Shown here: positions 37,923-46,635 of the stretch, one piece after another
How the letters are laid out: each line of letters begins with the position of its first letter
Numbering within the stretch: the stretch's first letter is position 1
Assembly: GCA_009778325.1 (NCBI GenBank)
Contig: WRJZ01000051.1
Location: forward strand, 45,320-109,319
Origin: Candidatus Endomicrobium neocapritermitis
GTDB lineage: Bacteria > Elusimicrobiota > Endomicrobiia > Endomicrobiales > Endomicrobiaceae
Length of the DNA stretch: 64,000 bases
Reading direction: 5' to 3'
Translations under genes and position numbers: made by a program
The notes under the pieces: generated by a model
The model's input: only the letters and a program-made list of their open reading frames with translations
What the model was told of the DNA's origin: nothing
Databases searched by the model: none

Positions 37923-39908
37923 CTAAATCAAATCAGACGGCATAATTTCAATGCTTATTTGCGTGCCGGCAGACTGCTTATAGCCGTTTATTAACGGCGC
38001 AATTTTTAGGATATCTTCTTTATTTCCTTTAATAATTATGTGCCTTCTGTACGTATTATGAAGTCTTGCTATATACGCGGGTGCAGGGCCAAGAAGCTTA
38101 ATCGGAAGCTCGCTGCTTTTTACAAATCCTTCAATCAATACAAAAAGCTTCTCTGAATCTCCTTCGGCTTTTCCCTCATCTTTATTTCTTACTGCGACTT
38201 TTGCTACGGCGCAGTAAGGCGGATAAAAAAGTTTTTTTCTGTGTTCGGTTTCAGCTTTGTAAAAAGCCGTGAAATCGTGTTTTTTCGCGTGTCGGATTGC
38301 GTAATGTTCCGGATAACCAGTCTGCACGATAACATTTCCCGGCATATCGCCTCTTCCGCATCTGCCCGCAACCTGGGTTATAAGCTGAAAAGTTTTTTCG
38401 GCGGATTTAAAATCCGGAAGATATAAAGACGTGTCGGCGTCTATTACGCAAACAAGGCTGACCCTCGGAAAATCGAATCCTTTTGCAATCATCTGCGTGC
38501 CCAGCAAAATGTCGTATTCTTCGCTTTTAATGCCTTTATAAGCGTTTGAATATGTTTCTTTTGAAGAAGCGGTGTCGCCGTCAAGCCTGAATATTTTCGC
38601 GCCGGGAAACATTTTCTTAAGCTCATCTTCAACTTTTTGCGTGCCTGTGCCGAAAACGGATATTTCTTTGCTTTGACACACCGAACAAACAACCGGCAGT
38701 TTTTTGTTTTCGCCGCAATAATGGCATTTCAAAGAATCCGGATTTCTGTGATAGACCATAGATATCGAACAGTTCGGACATTGATAAACGCTTCCGCACT
38801 TACGGCACATTATTGACGGCGAATATCCTCTTCTGTTCAAAAAAACTATTATCTGTTCTTTTTTTGCCAAAGTTTTTGAAATAGCGCCGATCGTTTCGGG
38901 AAGCAAAAGGCTTCTTCCATAAATCCTGTCCTTTAAAGAAAGAACTTTTACATCAGGAAGCTGTTTTTTATCTATTCTTTCAGGAAGTTCTATCAAGGTA
39001 AGTTTATTTTCCAAAGCGTCTTTGTAACTCTCAAGCGAAGGCGTTGCCGAACCCAGAACTATGGTTGCTCCGTGGTAATTTCCCCTCCAGAAAGCGACTT
39101 CTCTGGCGTCATAAGAAGGTTTTTGTTCCTGTTTATACGTATGTTCATGTTCCTCATCTATTATTATCAGCCCGATATTTTCAAAAGGTGCAAAAACAGC
39201 GGAACGCGCGCCAAGCATAATTTTTATTTCGCCATTTTTGGCCTTCATATAAAGTTTATATTTTTCGGTATTGCTTATCGCGCTGTGCCAGACGCCGACT
39301 TTATCTCCGAAACGTTTTGTTACAATATCAACAAACTGCGTTGTAAGCGAAATTTCAGGAATCAGCATTATGGCGCTTCTTCCGAGGTTTAACGCATGCT
39401 CAATGCTGTTTAAATATACTTCGGTTTTTCCGGACGCGGTTACTCCGAACATTAAAAACTTTCCTGAGTTTTTGGCGGATATGCTTTTATTTATTGCTTC
39501 AACGGCATTTCTTTGTTCGTTGTTGAGAATATGCTTTGCGTCATAGGAGTTTTCTTCGCTGACAAAGTTATCTTTGGGTTTTCTTTTAGGAGCTTTCATT
39601 GCGGGCGGAATTATTGAAGCCATTGCCTCGCCCAAAGAACACACATAATTTTCGCTTATATATTTCGCAAGTTCAACGGATTCCCGGGTAATGACTTTTT
39701 CATTATCAATAATTTCATTGACCGGTTTCAGTTTAAAAGTATTGTCGCCGGATTCGCATACCGACAAAGCATATCCGGTCATAACTCTTTTTCCGAATTG
39801 GATTTTTACTCTTTTTCCTGCCGCATTTTCTGCGTCCGTATTTTCATGAGGAAGATAGTGAAATGTTTTATTTAAAGGTACGGGAACGGCAACTTCTATC
39901 ACTTTCAT
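37923..39908 (-). CDS. priA: Primosomal protein N' (PriA helicase)
   Basis: PriA restarts stalled replication forks. The 661-residue protein has the N-terminal 3'BD (FHYLPHENTDAENAAGKRV), Walker A FGVTASGKTEVYLN, DEEH box IIDEEHEHTYKQE, LGSATPSLES, and the zinc region with CRKCGSVYQCPNCSISM and CHYCG, and CSVC, then GTQMIAKGFDFPRVSLV and AGRCGRG. It is followed after one base by... upstream in transcription is the UDG gene, which ends one base before the priA start. Confidence 0.97.
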   Translation of the reverse strand: MKVIEVAVPVPLNKTFHYLPHENTDAENAAGKRVKIQFGKRVMTGYALSVCESGDNTFKLKPVNEIIDNEKVITRESVELAKYISENYVCSLGEAMASIIPPAMKAPKRKPKDNFVSEENSYDAKHILNNEQRNAVEAINKSISAKNSGKFLMFGVTASGKTEVYLNSIEHALNLGRSAIMLIPEISLTTQFVDIVTKRFGDKVGVWHSAISNTEKYKLYMKAKNGEIKIMLGARSAVFAPFENIGLIIIDEEHEHTYKQEQKPSYDAREVAFWRGNYHGATIVLGSATPSLESYKDALENKLTLIELPERIDKKQLPDVKVLSLKDRIYGRSLLLPETIGAISKTLAKKEQIIVFLNRRGYSPSIMCRKCGSVYQCPNCSISMVYHRNPDSLKCHYCGENKKLPVVCSVCQSKEISVFGTGTQKVEDELKKMFPGAKIFRLDGDTASSKETYSNAYKGIKSEEYDILLGTQMIAKGFDFPRVSLVCVIDADTSLYLPDFKSAEKTFQLITQVAGRCGRGDMPGNVIVQTGYPEHYAIRHAKKHDFTAFYKAETEHRKKLFYPPYCAVAKVAVRNKDEGKAEGDSEKLFVLIEGFVKSSELPIKLLGPAPAYIARLHNTYRRHIIIKGNKEDILKIAPLINGYKQSAGTQISIEIMPSDLI

Positions 39909-39909
39909 A

Positions 39910-40671
39910 TTATATTTCGCCTGTTTTGAGAAACTTTATCACTTTTTTCATATCATCCCAAACAAACTTTTTGAGGCTGGAGTTTCTCAGCAATGCCGCA
40001 GGATGGTATGTCGGCATCAATTTTATTCCTTTATACTCTTTTACCGTTCCGCGTATCGTGCTTATTGACTCTTCACTGTTAAGCAGCCCCTTTGTTGATG
40101 ACGAGCCCAAAGTTACGATTATTTTCGGCTGTATTATTTCAAGCTGCCTGTCCAAATAAGGACGGCATGCTTCCATTTCTTCAAGAGAAGGAGGCCTGTC
40201 ATTTCCGCGAAGCTCGGGATCAGACGGATCTTTCATGGGATGGCATTTAACTATATTCGCGATATACACCGTTTCGCGCGTATACCCCATTGCTTCAATA
40301 ATTTTTGTTAAAAGCTGTCCTGCTCTGCCGATAAAAGGTTCGCCTTTATGGTCTTCGTCAAAGCCGGGTCCTTCTCCGACAAATATCAGCTCGGCATTTG
40401 CCGCGCCTTCTCCGAAAACGCAGTTTAACCGGCTCGCGCCCAGCGGACATTTTCTGCACTTATCGGTTTCCTTTCTCAACGCTTCAAGTGCCTGCGCGGG
40501 TCCTGTTTTTTTCACGTTAAAACTGTTTTCCTTAACCGCTTTCGCCGAGTTTTTTTCAGAAGGCGTTTTCACGACAGGCTCCTTATATATTTCATCTTCG
40601 CCCCAATTTTGATACTCTTCAAGAGACCTTTTTGCAAGCTTTATTATTTGTGAATATTCTGAGCGTTTCAT
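39910..40671 (-). CDS. Family 4 uracil-DNA glycosylase
   Basis: A 253-residue protein with an N-terminal extension of about 60 residues and a family 4 (iron-sulfur) UDG domain: CRKCPLGASRLNCVFGEG, LIFVGEGPGFDEDHKGEPF, IANIVKCHPMKDP, ACRPYLDRQLEII and TYHPAALLRN. The four cysteines of the cluster can all be placed. It removes uracil from DNA. It overlaps coaB by 53 bases, which is unusually long and may mean that the true start is slightly further in. Confidence 0.92.
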   Translation of the reverse strand: MKRSEYSQIIKLAKRSLEEYQNWGEDEIYKEPVVKTPSEKNSAKAVKENSFNVKKTGPAQALEALRKETDKCRKCPLGASRLNCVFGEGAANAELIFVGEGPGFDEDHKGEPFIGRAGQLLTKIIEAMGYTRETVYIANIVKCHPMKDPSDPELRGNDRPPSLEEMEACRPYLDRQLEIIQPKIIVTLGSSSTKGLLNSEESISTIRGTVKEYKGIKLMPTYHPAALLRNSSLKKFVWDDMKKVIKFLKTGEI

Positions 40672-41284
40672 CTATTATTTTACCCGCTATTTTATTTTTA
40701 TCGGAATTTTTTATCGTTAATACACTGCCGTCGTTTTTTATGATGTGTACGGAAGTTTTGTCTGATCCGAGCGACTCTTTTCCGTTGGCTGTTATCAAAT
40801 CAAGTTTTTTCGATTTCAATTTTTTTACGGCGTTTTCAATAAGGTTTTCGGTTTCCAAAGCAAAACCCGCAACCGTTTGATGTTTTTTATTTTTTCCGCA
40901 GTATGCAATAATGTCTGGATTTTTCTTAAGCCTTATTACCGTGGGGATCTTCGACCCTTTTTTTATTTTTTGGTTTTGATATGATGCCGGAGTAAAATCA
41001 GCAACCGCGGCTGCGCCGATAACAATGTCGGCTTTATCAAAATTTTCTTTCACGGCTTTAAACATATCCGCCGCGCTGACAATTTTTATTACTTTAGCGC
41101 CGCAAGGAGGCAAAACCTCGCTTTTGCCGCTTATAAAAATTACTTTATTTTTTTTACGCAGAGCTGCTTTGGCAAGAGCGGCGCCCATCTTTCCGGAAGA
41201 ATCATTGCTTATGAATCTTACCGGATCCATATACTCTTTTGTTGAGCCTGATGTTATTAGAAATGTCAAAGAATTTTTGGACAT
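40619..41284 (-). CDS. coaB: Phosphopantothenate-cysteine ligase
   Basis: The CoaB half of coenzyme A synthesis: joins cysteine to 4'-phosphopantothenate using CTP. The 221-residue protein has LITSGSTKEYMDPVRFISN (the nucleotide-binding motif), SGKMGAALAKAAL, GAAAVADFTP and KKNPDIIA, with VAGFALETEN. In most bacteria it is fused behind CoaC; here the two are separate genes two bases apart. The AGGAA at the end of coaC serves as its ribosome site. Confidence 0.93.
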   Translation of the reverse strand: MSKNSLTFLITSGSTKEYMDPVRFISNDSSGKMGAALAKAALRKKNKVIFISGKSEVLPPCGAKVIKIVSAADMFKAVKENFDKADIVIGAAAVADFTPASYQNQKIKKGSKIPTVIRLKKNPDIIAYCGKNKKHQTVAGFALETENLIENAVKKLKSKKLDLITANGKESLGSDKTSVHIIKNDGSVLTIKNSDKNKIAGKIIDETLRIFTNNKACKKVS

Positions 41285-41286
41285 TT

Positions 41287-41832
41287 TCAGGAAAGTTCCT
41301 TAACAATTGCCGAAATAATATTTTCCACGGAAGCAAGCCTTCCGTCCCCGATATCTCCGCAAGCGAGCTCGCCGTTTTCCGGCATGACAAATTTATATTC
41401 ATAACTTTTTAAAGTTGAAATGTTTATCTGCGTGGCTCTATGCTGAAGCATATTTGTATTCATGGCAGGACAAATTAATATTTTAGCTTTTGACGCCAAT
41501 ACCGTAACGGAAAGCAAATCGTCGGCTCTTCCGCACGCCAGTCTGGACATCATATCAGCAGTGGCAGGAACAACAATAATAAGATCAGCTTTTTTTGCCA
41601 GAGATATATGTTCTATTTCCCATGCGGCAGGCTCTTCAAACATATTCTGATAAACTTTATTTTTTGACAAAGTCTGAAGAGTCAGCGGGGTTATAAACTT
41701 CGAGCCGTTGTTTGTCAAAATACATTCGGCATTAGCACCGAGCTTTACAAGCCCGCGTATTATGTCGCAAACTTTGTAAGCAGCTATACCGCCGCAAACG
41801 CCCAAAATAATATTTTTACCTTTCAAATCCAT
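41287..41832 (-). CDS. coaC: Phosphopantothenoylcysteine decarboxylase
   Basis: The flavoprotein half of CoA synthesis, 181 residues. Motifs are LGVCGGIAAYKVCDIIRGL, IEHISLAKKADLIIVVPAT with the active-site histidine, LICPAMNTNML (substrate-binding PXMNXXMW-type), and MPENGELACGDIGDGR with the catalytic cysteine. The reading frame ends cleanly before coaB. Start overlaps the rpoZ stop as TAATG. Confidence 0.94.
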   Translation of the reverse strand: MDLKGKNIILGVCGGIAAYKVCDIIRGLVKLGANAECILTNNGSKFITPLTLQTLSKNKVYQNMFEEPAAWEIEHISLAKKADLIIVVPATADMMSRLACGRADDLLSVTVLASKAKILICPAMNTNMLQHRATQINISTLKSYEYKFVMPENGELACGDIGDGRLASVENIISAIVKELS

Positions 41833-42098
41833 TATTTTGCCTTTTCAGCTTCGCCTGTTTCCGATTTTGCTTCTTTCGCTTTCATTTTCTTTTTTAGCTC
41901 TTCTATTTTTTCGGCAGTCGCGGTTCCGTCCATGACTTCGTTCAAAGCTTTTGTTATAAGTTCAGCCTGGCTCAATCTTCTGTAATCCTCTTCATGCTTT
42001 TTCACTTCGATCCAGTCCAAAGCGAGTTTTACAATTTCATATCTGCCCATTTTTGATTCAAATACCGCCTGTTCCAAAGGTTTTGTTGCCTGTGCCAT
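41832..42098 (-). CDS. rpoZ: RNA polymerase omega subunit
   Basis: A small RNA polymerase assembly factor of 88 residues. SKMGRYEIVKLALDWIEV matches the conserved NRYELVLLAAKRAR region, and LSQAELITKALNEVMDG the second helix. It ends with a charged tail rich in lysine and glutamate. The position between gmk and coaBC is the usual gmk-rpoZ-coaBC-priA order of many bacteria. Confidence 0.92.
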   Translation of the reverse strand: MAQATKPLEQAVFESKMGRYEIVKLALDWIEVKKHEEDYRRLSQAELITKALNEVMDGTATAEKIEELKKKMKAKEAKSETGEAEKAK

Positions 42099-42108
42099 TT
42101 TTATCTCC

Positions 42109-42717
42109 CTAAAAGTATTTTTTTCCTTTTTCTATTTTGTATTTCAAAGATTTTATTATTGTTGATACGGATTCTACGGCTTCGCCGAGATTTTCATTTA
42201 TTACAAGATATTCGTACTTCGAAAGAGATTTTATTTCTCTCTTAGCGTTTGCAAGACGAACTTTTATAACTTTATCGCTGTCCTTATTTCTTTCTCTCAG
42301 CCGTTTTTCTAATGTTTTTATATCAGGCGCCATAATAAAAATCATGCATGCGTCATGATAGTGCTTTTTTATATTTATACCGCCCTGCACGTCAATGTCC
42401 AACAGCACATTTTTACCGCTTTTTAAAGTTTTATCCAAAAATGACTTAGGCGTCCCGTAAAAATTTCCGTGTACTTGCGCCCATTCGGCAAACTGTTTAC
42501 CTTTTATCATGGTTTTAAACTTCGGAACGCTGACAAAAAAGTATTCTATCGCGTTTGTCTCTCCGTCTCTCGGCTGTCTTGTTGTAGCTGAAGTTGAATA
42601 TACGATATTTTTATCTTTTTCTATAATTGCATCGCAAATACTGGTTTTTCCGGCGCCGGAAGGCGCCGAAACAACTATAATGCTGCCCTTTTTTACTTTT
42701 TTTGCTGTTTTTGACAT
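42109..42717 (-). CDS. gmk: Guanylate kinase
   Basis: Converts GMP to GDP. The 202-residue protein has the P-loop VVSAPSGAGKTSICDAI, the GMP-binding YSTSATTRQPRDGE, YFFVSVPKFKTMI, and NVLLDIDVQGG, with IFIMAPDIKTLEKRL. The first gene of the gmk-rpoZ-coaC-coaB-udg-priA operon. The ATG at 42717 has no strong ribosome site by eye. Confidence 0.96.
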   Translation of the reverse strand: MSKTAKKVKKGSIIVVSAPSGAGKTSICDAIIEKDKNIVYSTSATTRQPRDGETNAIEYFFVSVPKFKTMIKGKQFAEWAQVHGNFYGTPKSFLDKTLKSGKNVLLDIDVQGGINIKKHYHDACMIFIMAPDIKTLEKRLRERNKDSDKVIKVRLANAKREIKSLSKYEYLVINENLGEAVESVSTIIKSLKYKIEKGKKYF

Positions 42718-42760
42718 GGTTTTAGTATTTTATTAAATCCGTAAAATAAAAGCAAAAAAA

Positions 42761-42855
42761 AGAAGCAGAGAAGCAGAGAGGCAGAGATGCGGGGAGGCTG
42801 GGTAACTGCCGTTTGTTGTTTTTATCATTTGCCGTTACTCTGCATCCCTGCCTCC
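42761..42855. repeat. Family D inverted element
   Basis: A left arm of GCAGAGAAGCAGAGAGGCAG-like units and a right arm TTACTCTGCATCCCTGCCTC. The central 40 bases (42804-42843) are the reverse complement of 31611-31650 with one difference. It lies in the divergent gap between gmk and mnmG. Confidence 0.87.
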
Positions 42856-42857
42856 AT

Positions 42858-42886
42858 TTGTAATTATCATCTTAAAGATGTAAAAT
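42858..42886 (+). promoter_or_regulatory. Likely mnmG promoter
   Basis: TTGTAA (42858-42863), 17-base spacer, TAAAAT (42881-42886), 32 bases before the mnmG start. The -35 begins just after the family D repeat ends. Confidence 0.55.
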
Positions 42887-42917
42887 TCAATGAATATTTT
42901 CAGAAAGGAACTGTTTA

Positions 42918-44690
42918 ATGGACAAAAAATACAATGTCGTTGTTGTCGGGGCAGGACATGCCGGATGTGAAGCTGCTTTGGCAGCGGCGCGGATGGGTTT
43001 GAAAACGCTTATTATAACTTTGAACATGGACTCCGTGGCAAGAATGCCGTGTAATCCTGCAATCGGAGGAATCGGCAAAGGGCAGATAGTCCGGGAAATT
43101 GACGCTTTGGGCGGAGAGATGGCCTGGATAACCGATAATACCGGAATACAGTTTAAAATGCTGAATATTTCAAGAGGTCCGGCCGTATGGTCGCCAAGAG
43201 CGCAATGCGACAAAGAAGCTTATTCTATTTTAATGTCGCGCTCTATTCAAAACCAGCAAAATTTGGATATTTTGCAAAGCGAAGCATCATCTTTGATAAT
43301 AAAAAACGGAAAAGCCGCGGGAGTTAAAACCGTTACCGGAGACGCAATAGAAGCAGATGCCGTGATAATTACAACAGGCACTTTTTTGAAAGGCAGAATT
43401 TATGTCGGCGATACAAATTTTGAAGGCGGCAGATTCAACGAAAAAGCCGCTTCTTACCTTTCGCGTTCTCTTATTGAAGACTGCGGAATAAAATTAAGCA
43501 GATTTAAAACATCCACCCCTGCGCGCATTAATTCTAAAACCGTTGATTATTCGAAAATGGCGGAACATCCGGGTGATGAAAATCCCCGGCCTTTTTCACA
43601 TTTCACCGTGCGCGACAGCTGGCGCAAAAATTTAAGGTCGGTTTCATGCTGGCTTACATATACGAATCCTATATCGCACAAATTAGTATCGGATAATCTG
43701 GACAAATCATCATTAAATATAGGAGATACAAATTCGCAGGGGCCGCGCTACTGCCCGTCAATTGAAGATAAAATCGTCAGATTTCCCGACAGGCAAAGAC
43801 ATCAAATTTTTCTTGAACCTGAAGGCTTAAGCACAAACGAAGTATATTTGAACGGTCTGTATACGGGACTTCCATTTGATATACAGCAAAAAATGATTAA
43901 CTCTATTGAAGGTCTTGAAAACGCAAAAGTCATAAGATATGGATATGCCATTGAATACGATTATTCAAACCCGCTGCAAATAAAAAACACGCTGGAAACA
44001 AAAAATGTAGAAAATTTATATTTTGCCGGACAAATAAACGGAACTACCGGCTACGAAGAAGCCGCTGCGCAAGGGCTTATGGCAGGCATAAACGCCGGTC
44101 TTAAACTTTTCGGGAGAGAACCTTTGATTCTCGGAAGGCAGGAATCTTATATAGGAGTCATGCTTGACGATCTCACTTCAAAAGGCGTAGACGAACCTTA
44201 CAGAATGTTTACATCCCGCGCGGAATATAGACTGATGATACGAAGCGATAATGCTGATATAAGGCTGATGAGAATAGGGCATTCCGTCGGACTTTTGTCG
44301 GACGCCATATACAAAAAATTTGAACTTTATGTGGACGCTCTTACAAATATATATAATAACGAAACGGGAAATATGCCGGAAGATAAAGATTTGCTTCCAT
44401 GGACTTTGGAGCAGGCAAAAGAAGAGGTTGATATATATAAAAAGTATGAAGGATATATAAAAATACAGCAAAACATGGCAAACAAAATTAAAAAAAACGA
44501 AGACAGAAAAATTCCGGAAGACTTTGACTATAACGGCATGAGCTCTCTCTCATCTGAAACCAAAGAAAGACTTTCAACCGTAAAACCGCAGACTTTGGGG
44601 CAGGCTTCCAGAATACCGGGGATAAAGCCGTCTGACATTGCCATAATAACCGTATATCTTGAAAAACAAAAAAGAAGAGTGAGGAGTTGA
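42918..44690 (+). CDS. mnmG: tRNA uridine-5-carboxymethylaminomethyl enzyme MnmG
   Basis: An FAD protein that modifies wobble uridine of certain tRNAs together with MnmE. The 590-residue protein starts YNVVVVGAGHAGCEAALAA (FAD site), and has ARMPCNPAIGGIGKGQIVRE, GTFLKGRIYVGD, FSHFTVRDSW and YEEAAAQGLMAGINAG, then MFTSRAEYRLMIRSDNAD and the C-terminal IPGIKPSDIAIITVYL. AAAGGAA precedes the start. The end RRVRS and the stop come from a family A repeat arm, so the extreme C-terminus is remodelled. Confidence 0.97.
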   Translation: MDKKYNVVVVGAGHAGCEAALAAARMGLKTLIITLNMDSVARMPCNPAIGGIGKGQIVREIDALGGEMAWITDNTGIQFKMLNISRGPAVWSPRAQCDKEAYSILMSRSIQNQQNLDILQSEASSLIIKNGKAAGVKTVTGDAIEADAVIITTGTFLKGRIYVGDTNFEGGRFNEKAASYLSRSLIEDCGIKLSRFKTSTPARINSKTVDYSKMAEHPGDENPRPFSHFTVRDSWRKNLRSVSCWLTYTNPISHKLVSDNLDKSSLNIGDTNSQGPRYCPSIEDKIVRFPDRQRHQIFLEPEGLSTNEVYLNGLYTGLPFDIQQKMINSIEGLENAKVIRYGYAIEYDYSNPLQIKNTLETKNVENLYFAGQINGTTGYEEAAAQGLMAGINAGLKLFGREPLILGRQESYIGVMLDDLTSKGVDEPYRMFTSRAEYRLMIRSDNADIRLMRIGHSVGLLSDAIYKKFELYVDALTNIYNNETGNMPEDKDLLPWTLEQAKEEVDIYKKYEGYIKIQQNMANKIKKNEDRKIPEDFDYNGMSSLSSETKERLSTVKPQTLGQASRIPGIKPSDIAIITVYLEKQKRRVRS

Positions 44691-44791
44691 GAGTGAAGAG
44701 TGGAGATACGGCAACTACGCTAGATTGCTTCGTACCTCGCAATGACGACAAAAAAATCTTTGCAGTATCTTCACTCTTCACTCTCCACTCT
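44676..44791. repeat. Family A inverted element
   Basis: Left arm 44676-44709 and right arm 44765-44791 use GAGAGTGAAGAGTGGAG units in inverted orientation. The loop CTACGCTAGATTGCTTCGT followed by ACCTCGCAATGACGAC is the uninterrupted form of the loop at 3.2 kb. The left arm carries the mnmG stop; the ribosome site of the next gene lies ten bases after the right arm. Confidence 0.9.
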
Positions 44792-44815
44792 GCCTTTAAA
44801 AAGGAGCTAAAACAG

Positions 44816-45610
44816 ATGAACAATAAAAATATTGATATTTATTTTTTCAGCGGTACCGGCAACACTTATTTGGCGGCAAAAAAAATAGCCGAAATATTTA
44901 CAAACAACGGATGTTCGGTAAATCTGCTGCCTATAGAAAAATCAGATCCGTCAAAAATCGATTTATCAAAAACAATAGGATTAGGATTTACAATAGCCTG
45001 TTGGAATACATATCCTTTTGTAAGAAAGTTTTTTGAAAACCTGCCGAAAGCCGAAGGCACGGAGCTTTTTGTATTCACCACCATGGGAGATTCTTCTTTA
45101 AAGATGGCGGCAAACACGGGACACGTTCTTTCCAAAAAAGGATATTCCGTTATCGGAACAAAAGGATTTTGCATGCCGAATAATTTTCTAGCCGTGAATT
45201 CCGATGATAATAACAAAAAAAAGATTAACAGAGCTTATATGAAAATTGAAAGTTTCGCGCTTGATATTTTAAACGGCGCGTCAAAAGCCGAAAAATCAAA
45301 TATTTTTTTAAGATTTTGTTACGCAATTTCAAAGTTCATAACAAACATGTGGAATTGGAAGTTAAGCCAAAAAATGATGAGATTAAATCTCGACAAGAAA
45401 AAATGCATCGAGTGCAAACTGTGCGCCGAAATATGCCCGGTAAAAAATATTTCTTTTTCCGAGTATCCTGCTTTTGACGGCAATAAATGCCAGTTCTGTT
45501 TAAGATGCATATCTTACTGTCCGACAAAAGCAATAAAAAAGTTTTTTGTTTTAAAAACATACAGAGCTTTAGACGACAAGGAGATGAAAGAATGTTTCCA
45601 ATCGAAATAG
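44816..45610 (+). CDS. EFR1-type flavodoxin-ferredoxin protein
   Basis: A 264-residue protein with an N-terminal flavodoxin-like domain (YFFSGTGNTYLAAKKIAEI as FMN loop) and a C-terminal 2[4Fe-4S] ferredoxin domain (CIECKLCAEICP and CQFCLRCISYCP). This matches the EFR1 family, probably electron carriers of unassigned partner. The start is the ATG at 44816, nine bases after AAGGAG; codons further upstream lie in the repeat. It overlaps the SemiSWEET gene by 19 bases and is inserted between mnmG and rsmG. Confidence 0.88.
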   Translation: MNNKNIDIYFFSGTGNTYLAAKKIAEIFTNNGCSVNLLPIEKSDPSKIDLSKTIGLGFTIACWNTYPFVRKFFENLPKAEGTELFVFTTMGDSSLKMAANTGHVLSKKGYSVIGTKGFCMPNNFLAVNSDDNNKKKINRAYMKIESFALDILNGASKAEKSNIFLRFCYAISKFITNMWNWKLSQKMMRLNLDKKKCIECKLCAEICPVKNISFSEYPAFDGNKCQFCLRCISYCPTKAIKKFFVLKTYRALDDKEMKECFQSK

Positions 45611-45861
45611 TAGGATTTACGGCAGGAGCTTTCGCGACGATTGCTTTCGTGCCTCAGGTGTACAAAACGTGGAAAACAAAATCCGCAAAAGACGTTTCGA
45701 TACATATGTTTTTATTATTCATAACAGGCGTAATCTTATGGATAGTTTACGGCGCCGTAAAAGGGGTGCCGGCTGTTTTGGTTTCAAATATAATAATATT
45801 TATACTCGCGGCTCTTCAAATTTTCTTAAAAATTAAGTATGATAAGAAAAACAAAAAATAA
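45592..45861 (+). CDS. SemiSWEET-family sugar transporter
   Basis: A protein of 89 residues with three membrane helices. FVPQVYKTWKTKSAKDVS carries the PQ motif at residues 21-22, the family's hallmark, and the later VLVSNIIIFILAALQIF forms helix three. SemiSWEETs work as dimers to move sugars across the inner membrane. The ATG at 45592 follows AAGGAG by eight bases and lies inside the end of the EFR1 gene. Confidence 0.87.
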   Translation: MFPIEIVGFTAGAFATIAFVPQVYKTWKTKSAKDVSIHMFLLFITGVILWIVYGAVKGVPAVLVSNIIIFILAALQIFLKIKYDKKNKK

Positions 45862-45877
45862 AAAAAGGAGAGTGGTT

Positions 45878-46528
45878 ATGAAAAAGTTTAGTTTTATTTT
45901 GACGGCAGTTTTTATGTTTTCAACGGTAAGCGTATTCGCTCAGAATGAAAACGCGGAAGCGGCAACAGGTATTGAAATGTCATCGGAAGCTTCTCATGAA
46001 ACAAGCGAACCGGCAGTTGCGGCTCCCGTAACATTAACCGCGGCAAAGAATGTTGAAGACAAAATAGAGGCCAATGAAGTGCAAGCCGACGCAATGACAG
46101 CCGCGCAAAGAAAAGAATCAAAACAAAACGCGGACATGATAAGAAGACAGGCAAGAGACTTGACTGATAACGCAAGAACTGCCAGAAAAAAAGCCGAAGC
46201 TGACGCAAAAATCATAAGAAATCAGGCAAGAAATGACGAGAAAACCGTAACCGCCAAAGTATCTACAATGAAAGAAAAGGCCGCGGCTGAAAAAAAACAC
46301 TCCGACAATGAAGCAAAAGCGCTTGAAGACCAAGCAAAAGCAATCAGAGAAAGAGCGAAAAGTAACCAGAAAGAAACTTTGAATGAAGCAAACGCAATGG
46401 CGCAAAAAGCAAAAGAAACAAGGCAGGCGGCATATCAAAGAGCCGACGATTTGGTAAATGTCGCGATACAAAACGAAAAAGAAGCGCAGAAACAGTCAGG
46501 CATTCTTTTGCAAAGCGTACCGAAATAG
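45878..46528 (+). CDS. Exported alanine-rich coiled-coil protein
   Basis: A 216-residue protein. A signal peptide (KKFSFILTAVFMFSTVSVFA, cut before QNENA) precedes an alanine- and lysine/glutamate-rich helix from about residue 50 to 205 with repeats of the AKALEDQAKAIRERAKS type. It looks like a periplasmic rod or spacer. AGGAGAG lies upstream of the start at 45878. It ends at an intrinsic terminator. No family recognised; possibly a structural or lipoprotein-like scaffold. Confidence 0.72.
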   Translation: MKKFSFILTAVFMFSTVSVFAQNENAEAATGIEMSSEASHETSEPAVAAPVTLTAAKNVEDKIEANEVQADAMTAAQRKESKQNADMIRRQARDLTDNARTARKKAEADAKIIRNQARNDEKTVTAKVSTMKEKAAAEKKHSDNEAKALEDQAKAIRERAKSNQKETLNEANAMAQKAKETRQAAYQRADDLVNVAIQNEKEAQKQSGILLQSVPK

Positions 46529-46568
46529 AGATAACGACGATTACGAATAAACGATAAGATAAAAAAAT

Positions 46569-46611
46569 AAAACCCTGTAAAATTATTCTAAAACGGGGTT
46601 TTATTTTTTCG
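46569..46611 (+). terminator. Intrinsic terminator after the coiled-coil gene
   Basis: AAAACCCTGT (46569-46578) pairs with ACGGGGTTTT (46593-46602), followed by TTATTTTTTC. It closes the mnmG-EFR1-SemiSWEET-coiled-coil unit and separates it from rsmG. Confidence 0.85.
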
Positions 46612-46635
46612 TTAATATTTGATATTATTTGACCC

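Noticed and set aside
44687..44815. N-terminal extension of the EFR1 gene from 44687
   Set aside because: The extra 43 codons are translated repeat DNA; a good AAGGAG and ATG at 44816 begin the conserved flavodoxin domain.
45839..45877. Upstream start for the coiled-coil protein
   Set aside because: The basic extension overlaps the SemiSWEET end; the ATG at 45878 follows AGGAGAG and begins a clean signal peptide.
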